Shown here: positions 29,053 through 34,061 of the stretch, piece after piece
Numbering within the stretch: position 1 is the first letter of the stretch
Layout: every line of letters begins with the position of its first letter
From: Nitrospira sp.
Lineage (GTDB): Bacteria; Nitrospirota; Nitrospiria; Nitrospirales; Nitrospiraceae
DNA: 34,061 nt
Assembly: GCA_019636945.1 (NCBI GenBank)
Contig: JAHBWO010000035.1
Coordinates: 1-34,061, forward strand
Direction: 5' to 3'
Notes under the pieces: generated by a model
Databases searched by the model: none
Told to the model about the DNA's origin: nothing
Seen by the model: the letters and a program-made list of their open reading frames with translations, nothing else
Position numbers and translations under genes: made by a program

Positions 29053-29835
29053 TCATGCTACCTGAGCCGTGCTGTCCGGCATGCGGACCGAAACACCGCG
29101 CTCTTTCAAATAAATCTTCGCTTGAGAGATCGTATAGGTCCGAAAATGAAAAATGGAGGCAGCTAAGACGGCGTCCGCTTTCCCCTTCACGAATCCGTCG
29201 TATAAATGCTCCAACGATCCCACACCACCCGATGCGATCACAGGAATCAACACCGCCCCAGATACCGCTGCCGTCAAACCCAAATCGTATCCAGATTGAC
29301 GACCATCCTGATCCATACTGGTCAGTAAAATTTCACCCGCACCATACCGTTCCATCCGTGTCGCCCACTCAACCACATCGAGGCCGGTTGGTTTTCGACC
29401 ACCATGTGTGAAGATTTCCCAACGATCCGGCGCAACGGCTTTGGCATCAATTGCGACGACGATACACTGCGTGCCAAATCGCTGCGCGGCTTCTCGAACA
29501 AACTCAGGCCGCTGAACCGCTGCGGTATTGATGCTGACCTTATCCGCCCCCGCATTCAATAAGGCCCGGATATCCTCGATCGTCCGTACCCCGCCACCGA
29601 CCGTCACCGGCATAAAAACACAGGCCGCTGTCCGCTCGACCACATCAAGAATCGTCTTGCGGTTCTCATGCGAAGCCGTAATATCCAAAAAGCAGAGCTC
29701 ATCCGCTCCCTCTCGGTCATACCCCACCGCGACTTCAACCGGATCTCCCGCATCACGAAGATTCACAAAACTCACACCCTTCACCACACGTCCCTCTTTG
29801 ACATCGAGACAGGGAATGATGCGTTTGGTCAACAT
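29053..29835 (-). CDS. hisF: Imidazole glycerol phosphate synthase cyclase subunit HisF
   Basis: This 260-residue TIM-barrel enzyme works with HisH. It uses ammonia delivered through the barrel to turn PRFAR into imidazole glycerol phosphate and AICAR. It begins [23 protein letters not shown], with the catalytic Asp in [28 protein letters not shown] and [13 protein letters not shown] phosphate-binding loops are present. The ATG at 29835 matches the family start; an upstream in-frame codon would add 13 residues from the palindromic gap. It is 71 nt downstream of hisA. Confidence 0.97.
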   Translation of the reverse strand: MLTKRIIPCLDVKEGRVVKGVSFVNLRDAGDPVEVAVGYDREGADELCFLDITASHENRKTILDVVERTAACVFMPVTVGGGVRTIEDIRALLNAGADKVSINTAAVQRPEFVREAAQRFGTQCIVVAIDAKAVAPDRWEIFTHGGRKPTGLDVVEWATRMERYGAGEILLTSMDQDGRQSGYDLGLTAAVSGAVLIPVIASGGVGSLEHLYDGFVKGKADAVLAASIFHFRTYTISQAKIYLKERGVSVRMPDSTAQVA

Positions 29836-29859
29836 TTTCGATCCGTAAAAAGTGAGTGG

Positions 29860-29916
29860 TAAGGGGTAAACCAAGAAATGTCTTGCCCCCTCTACACCTT
29901 CACCCTTTACTCCTTA
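29860..29916. repeat. Imperfect inverted repeat between hisA and hisF
   Basis: TAAGGGGTAAA (29860-29870) is the reverse complement, with one mismatch, of TTTACTCCTTA (29906-29916). The right arm covers the hisA stop codon. The segment is strand-biased, purine-rich on one arm and pyrimidine-rich on the other. No T-tract follows, so it is not a normal terminator. Confidence 0.45.
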
Positions 29917-30632
29917 TTGAGCGCTGCAAGCGCTGTTTGATAGTCCAGCTTGCCATCGTAGAGTGCTTTACCCACGATGGCGCCGGTGATCTGAGGCCCC
30001 AACGAACGCACCGCAAGAAGATCCTCGACACGGCTGATCCCCCCTGACGCGATCACGGGAAAAGCAGAGAAGGCTACGACTTCTTTTAACGCCGTAAGAT
30101 TCGGCCCGTTCAACATTCCATCCCGCGCAATATCCGTATAGATGACCGCTCCAATCTCCAGCCCGCGTACTTCCTTTAATAGATCGATCGCCTTCGTCTC
30201 AGATACTGCCGTCCAGCCTTTCACCGCAACCTTGCCGTCGCGCGCATCGAGGCCGAGCACGACTTGCCGGGGGAATTCCGTACAGGCCTGCTCAAGAAAC
30301 GCTCGATCTGTAAGCGCGGCTGTTCCCAAGACCACGCGGGACACCCCGGCCTTTAGATACCGTCGAACGGTTTCGATCGTCCTAATCCCACCACCGACTT
30401 GCACATCAACCGTCACCGCCTTCCGCACCGCTTCGATCTGCGGTAAATTCTTAGGCTCACCACCGACTGCACCATTCAAATCGACGACATGAATAAGGCC
30501 GGCTCCACACCGTTGCCAATTTCTGGCAACTGCGACGATATCCTCCGAATAAACCGTCTCAGCCGCCATGTCCCCTTGACGCAACCGCACACACCGTCCA
30601 TCCTTCAAGTCGATCGCGGGAATGACTAACAC
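29907..30632 (-). CDS. hisA: Phosphoribosylformimino-5-aminoimidazole carboxamide ribotide isomerase HisA
   Basis: This 241-residue TIM-barrel enzyme isomerises ProFAR to PRFAR in histidine synthesis. It starts [21 protein letters not shown], with the catalytic Asp in AIDLKDG. It has [24 protein letters not shown], the second catalytic Asp region [14 protein letters not shown], and [14 protein letters not shown]. The GTG at 30632 was chosen because AGGAG lies seven bases upstream. A TTG eight codons earlier would overlap the lipoprotein gene. It is one base downstream of that gene's stop. Confidence 0.97.
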   Translation of the reverse strand: MLVIPAIDLKDGRCVRLRQGDMAAETVYSEDIVAVARNWQRCGAGLIHVVDLNGAVGGEPKNLPQIEAVRKAVTVDVQVGGGIRTIETVRRYLKAGVSRVVLGTAALTDRAFLEQACTEFPRQVVLGLDARDGKVAVKGWTAVSETKAIDLLKEVRGLEIGAVIYTDIARDGMLNGPNLTALKEVVAFSAFPVIASGGISRVEDLLAVRSLGPQITGAIVGKALYDGKLDYQTALAALNKE

Positions 30633-30633
30633 C

Positions 30634-31377
30634 TTATCGCTCCTCTCCACTGCCAAAGGGAAATTCTTTCAACACCTCATCGACCCCGTACTCCGCCAAT
30701 TCGGTCGCCGTCACAAAGGACCACCGCTGCAGGAACCCCAAGAGATCCTCAGTCATCGGCCGTTGCCGTTCATAATACTCACCGGCCCAGAGCACTTGCC
30801 CATCGACCGCAATGACCTTCGCCTGGAAACCGACTATCGCCGGCGGATGAGCCCCGAGCCGACTGCCCACCCGTTCTTGATACATCGACACAAGCCCGAT
30901 CAATGCTGCATCCGTTTTGAGTCTCTTCGCTACGGCAACGGCAGCCTTTTCTGACCCCAATTTTGAAAGCTCCGTATCGGCTGATGAAGCTCGTACGACA
31001 TCACCAGGGGATACCACCTGAAGCCCTTTCCAATTCCGGAGATGCTTCCAGAATACCTCCGTCACCTGCTCTGCCGCGTATCCCGGTACAAGCATAGCCT
31101 TGGAAGCATGCGGTTGTCCTTCCAATGGAACACCCATGGAGATATCAGACCGGCGAATACTCTCCGGAGCTGGAATAAAGAGGTCATCATGACCTGATGA
31201 TTGGGGAGTTGTGATCGAGACAAACGGGATCAGTGCCATGGAGCGAATCTGGTATCGAGACAATTCAGGCGCTGATTTGGTCGCAACTTTTGACCCACTG
31301 CAGCCCACAACCATCCCCGTGCATCCCATCACGATGATCGCTAGCACCATGCGAAACAGTACCGGCGATTCGCTCAC
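30634..31377 (-). CDS. Lipoprotein of unknown function, LpoB/CsgG-like fold suspected
   Basis: This 247-residue protein has a lipoprotein signal peptide (MVLAIIVMGCTGMVVGC, lipobox Cys at residue 26). A mature domain follows with SMALIPFVSITTP, an EQVTEVFWKHLRNWKGLQVVSPGDVV segment, VAKRLKTDAALIGLVSMYQER, and GFQAKVIAVDGQVLWAGEYYERQ. This layout recalls LpoB/CsgG-type and related lipoproteins, in which a periplasmic alpha/beta domain alternates like this. I cannot name a family with certainty. The GTG at 31377 overlaps the hisH stop (GTGA), with GGAGG six bases upstream. It lies one base before hisA, so it is embedded in the his operon. Confidence 0.85.
   Translation of the reverse strand: MSESPVLFRMVLAIIVMGCTGMVVGCSGSKVATKSAPELSRYQIRSMALIPFVSITTPQSSGHDDLFIPAPESIRRSDISMGVPLEGQPHASKAMLVPGYAAEQVTEVFWKHLRNWKGLQVVSPGDVVRASSADTELSKLGSEKAAVAVAKRLKTDAALIGLVSMYQERVGSRLGAHPPAIVGFQAKVIAVDGQVLWAGEYYERQRPMTEDLLGFLQRWSFVTATELAEYGVDEVLKEFPFGSGEER
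30640..30644 (-). promoter_or_regulatory. hisA ribosome binding site
   Basis: AGGAG on the minus strand, seven bases before GTG 30632 and inside the 3' end of the lipoprotein gene. It fixes the hisA start and implies translational coupling. Confidence 0.7.
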
Positions 31378-31982
31378 TTCCATCCTCCAAAATTCCGGAT
31401 CAATTGCAATCCAACAGCCTGACTCTTCTCCGGATGAAACTGGCAGGCCACCACGTTGTCCTTCCAAATGCTGGAAGTAAAGGGGATCCCGTAGCTCGTT
31501 GTGGTGGCAGTGATCTGCCGATCCGCAGGATCCACGAAATAGGAATGGACGAAATAGCAGTTTGATCCATCGGCAATGTCATTGAAAACGGGGCAGTGGC
31601 TCTGGATCGCAATCTGATTCCATCCCATGTGCGGCACCTTGAGCCGCTGCTCTCTCGGAAACGCTCGCACCCTCCCCTGGAACAGATCGAGGCCTGCATG
31701 CGTGCCGAATTCCTCACTCTCTGAAAACAGCAGTTGGAATCCCAAACAGATTCCCAAAAATGGTTTCCCTGACCGGACCGCTGCCTTGATGGGTTCAACC
31801 AATTCGTATTGCACCAAATTCGCCATGCAGTCCCCAAAGGCTCCGACACCTGGCAACACAACATGGCTCGCGTTGCGAATCACGCTTGCATCGCGAGTGA
31901 TCACCGCCTGATGTCCCACCGCCTCAAAGGCCTTGGACACACTGCGCAAATTTCCCATTCCATAATCGATGATGGCAATCAT
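31374..31982 (-). CDS. hisH: Imidazole glycerol phosphate synthase glutamine amidotransferase subunit HisH
   Basis: This 202-residue class I glutamine amidotransferase feeds ammonia to HisF. It starts MIAIIDYGMGNLRSV and has VVLPGVGAFGDCM. The nucleophile Cys79 lies in FLGICLGFQLLF, and the His183/Glu185 dyad in CQFHPEKSQ. The ATG at 31982 matches the family start; an upstream in-frame codon adds only unrelated residues. The stop codon overlaps the lipoprotein GTG (GTGA). The gap to the upstream cassette is about 240 nt, and no obvious promoter was found in it. Confidence 0.97.
   Translation of the reverse strand: MIAIIDYGMGNLRSVSKAFEAVGHQAVITRDASVIRNASHVVLPGVGAFGDCMANLVQYELVEPIKAAVRSGKPFLGICLGFQLLFSESEEFGTHAGLDLFQGRVRAFPREQRLKVPHMGWNQIAIQSHCPVFNDIADGSNCYFVHSYFVDPADRQITATTTSYGIPFTSSIWKDNVVACQFHPEKSQAVGLQLIRNFGGWK
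31384..31388 (-). promoter_or_regulatory. Ribosome binding site for the his-operon lipoprotein
   Basis: GGAGG on the minus strand inside the hisH 3' end, six bases before GTG 31377. The ATG at 31383 directly abuts this site, so the GTG with its GTGA overlap is preferred. Confidence 0.7.
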
Positions 31983-32154
31983 AGCTGATCCAGATATTCG
32001 GGAGCTGTAACAATACCGCAACTGAGATCATCCCGCTACTGGCAATCTACGTCGGCTTGATTCACCAGGCATGACTGCCACTCAACTTGATGTAGTCCGA
32101 ATCATCGCCACAAAACAGGCAAACGACTCCACGCTTTCTCCCCGACGATCCTAA

Positions 32155-32164
32155 GGCGTACGCC
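32155..32164. repeat. Perfect 10-bp palindrome near the cassette edge
   Basis: GGCGTACGCC is flanked by imperfect inverted arms (ATCCTAAG on the left, CTAAGGAT about 20 bp to the right). It sits in the gap between hisH and the downstream end of the inserted cassette. It could be a terminator-like or recombination-site remnant; there is no T-tract. Confidence 0.35.
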
Positions 32165-32221
32165 AAACTCAGTCTAAGGATAAGTGCGGAATTTGGTAGC
32201 AGAGCCACCCTTGGTAGGTAT

Positions 32222-33085
32222 CTACAGAATTCGGCCGAACATCTTGCCTAATTCGTGCCCTTCCTCCAGAAGCAGATGTTTGAGCTGAACACCTTGCTTT
32301 AGAGCCTCATACGCCCTATTAAGAGCATCACACCGGACTGAGAGCGATAGACTCTCTAACTTTAATTTTTCCAGCATCGCACCCGCTTTCCCGAGGCCCG
32401 GAAACAGAAGAGATAGCGATTCCATACACTTGACGATGTCTTTGCGATGGGACTGCCACATCCATTCCACTTCTGCAATCCGCTTCTTTGAAGTAAACCA
32501 ACGCGAATGTTCCTTTTCCAAGAGAGACTTGTATTGCCATGCCCAAGCCTCTTCGGATAATCCAGCACTCTTTGCCCAAGATTCCACGGATGTTTCAGAC
32601 ACGGATGGAAGACGCACGCCATAGACTTGATCGCAAAGAAATCTAACCTGCATGTAGAAATCATTCTTTGCAAGTCGCACTGAAATAACATCAAGAAACT
32701 GAGCCTCAGTTGGGCGCTGGCACTGCCAGCTTTCAACCTCGCGCTTTTCACCTCTATCAAGACCGACAACTTGCCCGACAAGATACTGATAGATTCTTTC
32801 GCTAGGCAAATCGCAATCACCTAGACCCTCAGATTTGCACTGCACTCTCGTGATAAATAGAAATTTCAGCACGAGCCGTTTTGCGGAAGCTGTCTGTTCG
32901 CCTTCAATTTCCTGCTGGACCTTTGCTAATTTACTATTTGCACAGACAACGAAACGCTCTCGTTCCTCTATGCTCTGCGCAGAGAGAATTGCATACTGCT
33001 GGCGAAGATCCTCTAACGAACTTGAGAAAACACTGTGCAGGAGGTTGGCAGTATTGTCCATGCTTGGCTTGCTTTTTAAGATCAT
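32222..33085 (-). CDS. Uncharacterised mostly helical protein, partner of HEPN-like gene
   Basis: I do not recognise this 287-residue protein. It is predicted mostly helical, rich in Leu, Glu, Lys, Ser and Arg, without signal peptide or membrane segment, so probably cytoplasmic. It contains scattered cysteines and several tryptophans (about five between residues 165 and 210). It is translated after the HEPN-like gene, and the 51-nt gap contains a hairpin. No Shine-Dalgarno is visible before ATG 33085; ATG 33061, nine codons in, is an alternative. Sampled stretches are lower in GC than the flanking his genes, which suggests acquisition by transfer. Confidence 0.65.
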   Translation of the reverse strand: MILKSKPSMDNTANLLHSVFSSSLEDLRQQYAILSAQSIEERERFVVCANSKLAKVQQEIEGEQTASAKRLVLKFLFITRVQCKSEGLGDCDLPSERIYQYLVGQVVGLDRGEKREVESWQCQRPTEAQFLDVISVRLAKNDFYMQVRFLCDQVYGVRLPSVSETSVESWAKSAGLSEEAWAWQYKSLLEKEHSRWFTSKKRIAEVEWMWQSHRKDIVKCMESLSLLFPGLGKAGAMLEKLKLESLSLSVRCDALNRAYEALKQGVQLKHLLLEEGHELGKMFGRIL

Positions 33086-33089
33086 GAGT

Positions 33090-33110
33090 GAGTGCTCAGA
33101 AATAGCACTC
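33090..33110. promoter_or_regulatory. Perfect hairpin between the two cassette genes
   Basis: GAGTGCT (33090-33096) and AGCACTC (33104-33110) are exact reverse complements with a seven-base loop. The hairpin sits five bases from the ATG of the 287-aa gene. It might occlude ribosome access or act as an operator. There is no T-tract, so it is not a typical terminator. Confidence 0.55.
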
Positions 33111-33136
33111 TACTCAGACCGAAACACGAAATCCCT

Positions 33137-33634
33137 TTAGCTAATAGGATCAATCCAATCAATTATCTTCAATCGAAAAGATTCAAGATTCCGGATTGCC
33201 TCAGACAAGCGATTTAAATCTTCTCCGAAAGATTCTGCTAGAAGGTCCTCTTCTTCGATATCACGCTGACCTTTACTTGCCTTGAGTTTCGAGTTCACTC
33301 GCCGCAGACCTTCAGCTCCATCAACGTTGATAAATGGTGTGTAATTGGAGTGAACAATCTCATTCCGCCTCTCTCCGAGTCGAAGAAGTTCCGTCATGAG
33401 ATCGTGAAACTGATGCCTTATAGCCTCATCGAGATTGCCCCGCAAGCCTACAAATCTTCCAAACATTACGTCGGCAGTCTTAACTCGTTTGCTATATTCT
33501 AATTCGTTTATGAGGATCCGGACGAATTCAACATCGGCATCGGCCATACACACCAATAAATCGGTCAGCAGACACTCCGCTCGCTGAAAACAGAAGACGA
33601 ATCGGCCAATTTCTTGGAAGGCTGTGTGTTGCAT
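33137..33634 (-). CDS. HEPN-like protein with R-x4-H motif
   Basis: This 165-residue, mostly helical protein has the segment LGERRNEIVHSNY at about residues 86-98. It contains R90-N-E-I-V-H95, the R(N)x3H arrangement typical of HEPN-domain ribonucleases. The N-terminal helices (FQRAECLLTDLLVC, ELEYSKRVKTADVMFGRF) also fit HEPN topology. HEPN proteins occur in toxin-antitoxin, abortive-infection and CRISPR-associated systems, but also as non-toxic binding domains. No nucleotidyltransferase (MNT) partner is present. The start ATG 33634 follows an in-frame stop closely and lacks a Shine-Dalgarno. It is the first gene of the cassette between hisB and hisH. Confidence 0.72.
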   Translation of the reverse strand: MQHTAFQEIGRFVFCFQRAECLLTDLLVCMADADVEFVRILINELEYSKRVKTADVMFGRFVGLRGNLDEAIRHQFHDLMTELLRLGERRNEIVHSNYTPFINVDGAEGLRRVNSKLKASKGQRDIEEEDLLAESFGEDLNRLSEAIRNLESFRLKIIDWIDPIS

Positions 33635-33799
33635 GTAGGAGAGTTAATTATTGGCCATGACGGCCCTTCGGAGGCGTGGACCAGATGACCATGCCTCGTA
33701 ATTACACTTTCCATCGGTCGACTGGCAAAACGAAAAAGGACAGACTCCCTTGCGGAACCTGCCCTCATCACCTAACGACATTTCTACCGCCTATTCCAG
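33635..33799. other. Gap between hisB and the HEPN cassette
   Basis: These 165 nt have short frames on both strands without ribosome binding sites or recognisable families. A GGCC...GGCC palindrome lies near 33660-33672. It marks the right-hand junction of the cassette; no clear direct repeat was found. Confidence 0.4.
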
Positions 33800-34061
33800 C
33801 TACAGCATCCCCTTCGTCGACAGCACTTTTCCAGCCAGCCGTTCTTCCAACATCGTAGCCTGATCCAACGCTTTGGCAAGCGCCTTGAAGATGGCTTCCA
33901 TGATATGGTGTGGGTTGCGGCCATACATAAGATTGACGTGGAGATTGAGCCCACCGTGGGTCACGAAGGCTTGGAAGAAGTCCTCGAACAGACCGAGGTC
34001 GAACGCTTTAATCTTCCTATCCGGCAAGGCCACGTTGTAGACAAGGAACGGTCGGCCGCTG
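33800..34061 (-). CDS. hisB: Imidazoleglycerol-phosphate dehydratase HisB (C-terminal part, runs off the window)
   Basis: The last 86 codons are inside the window, in a frame open to the right edge. The sequence [64 protein letters not shown] and the end LSTKGML match the C-terminal half of IGPD, which dehydrates imidazole glycerol phosphate to imidazole acetol phosphate. HH...E in NPHHIMEA belongs to the Mn2+-binding motif. It is the upstream neighbour of hisH in the his operon, here separated from it by the HEPN cassette. Confidence 0.95.
   Translation of the reverse strand, partial: SGRPFLVYNVALPDRKIKAFDLGLFEDFFQAFVTHGGLNLHVNLMYGRNPHHIMEAIFKALAKALDQATMLEERLAGKVLSTKGML

Overview
This 34 kb window looks like chromosomal DNA of a Gram-negative, moderately GC-rich bacterium, most consistent with Nitrospira (phylum Nitrospirota). 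That placement is an inference from gene order and protein character; no rRNA or marker search was possible. Almost every gene lies on the minus strand. Only a SurA/PpiD-like membrane protein (about 5.3-6.0 kb) and RNase HIII (about 21.6-22.3 kb) are on the plus strand.

Layout in plus coordinates; the minus-strand operons read right to left. (1) 1-5.1 kb is the rod-shape operon, transcribed RDD protein, mreB, mreC, mreD, mrdA (PBP2), rodA (partial). It has a recognisable promoter near 5.11 kb and ATGA-type overlaps. (2) 5.3-6.0 kb holds a plus-strand SurA-N protein with its own promoter. (3) 6.2-20.0 kb is a long minus-strand array led by a strong ilvB promoter: ilvB, ilvN, ilvC, psd, pssA, a leucine-type T-box leader, leuA, a cupin gene, leuB, an NHL-repeat protein, asd, DUF2905, spoIID-like and queA. 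It joins valine/isoleucine/leucine synthesis, aspartate-semialdehyde formation and phosphatidylethanolamine synthesis. Two copies of a palindromic element of about 125 bp lie in this array. (4) 20.1-20.5 kb is the RNase P RNA gene with its own promoter, next to an M48 lipoprotein metalloprotease. (5) 21.6-23.1 kb holds rnhC and then a decayed alpha-amylase/branching-enzyme-like pseudogene. (6) 23.1-27.9 kb is the information-processing block: a zinc-ribbon coiled-coil protein, a CAU-anticodon tRNA (probably tRNA-Ile2), rpoD and dnaG. (7) 28.0-34.1 kb is the histidine operon, transcribed hisB (partial), then an inserted two-gene cassette, hisH, a lipoprotein gene, hisA, hisF, hisIE and a HIT-family gene.

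The best candidate for something undescribed is the two-gene cassette between hisB and hisH (32.2-33.6 kb). One protein carries a HEPN-type R-x4-H motif. Its downstream partner, 287 aa, is unrecognised. The two are separated by a short intergenic region that contains a perfect hairpin. Composition and codon use look lower in GC than the flanking his genes. A defence or toxin-type role is only an inference.

Other points of interest are the leucine T-box in front of leuA, with a repeat element wedged between its terminator and the leuA ribosome binding site, and a lipoprotein gene translationally coupled inside the his operon. Many start codons were reassigned to GTG, TTG or internal ATG codons where a Shine-Dalgarno sequence or family alignment decided the choice; each is stated in its entry.
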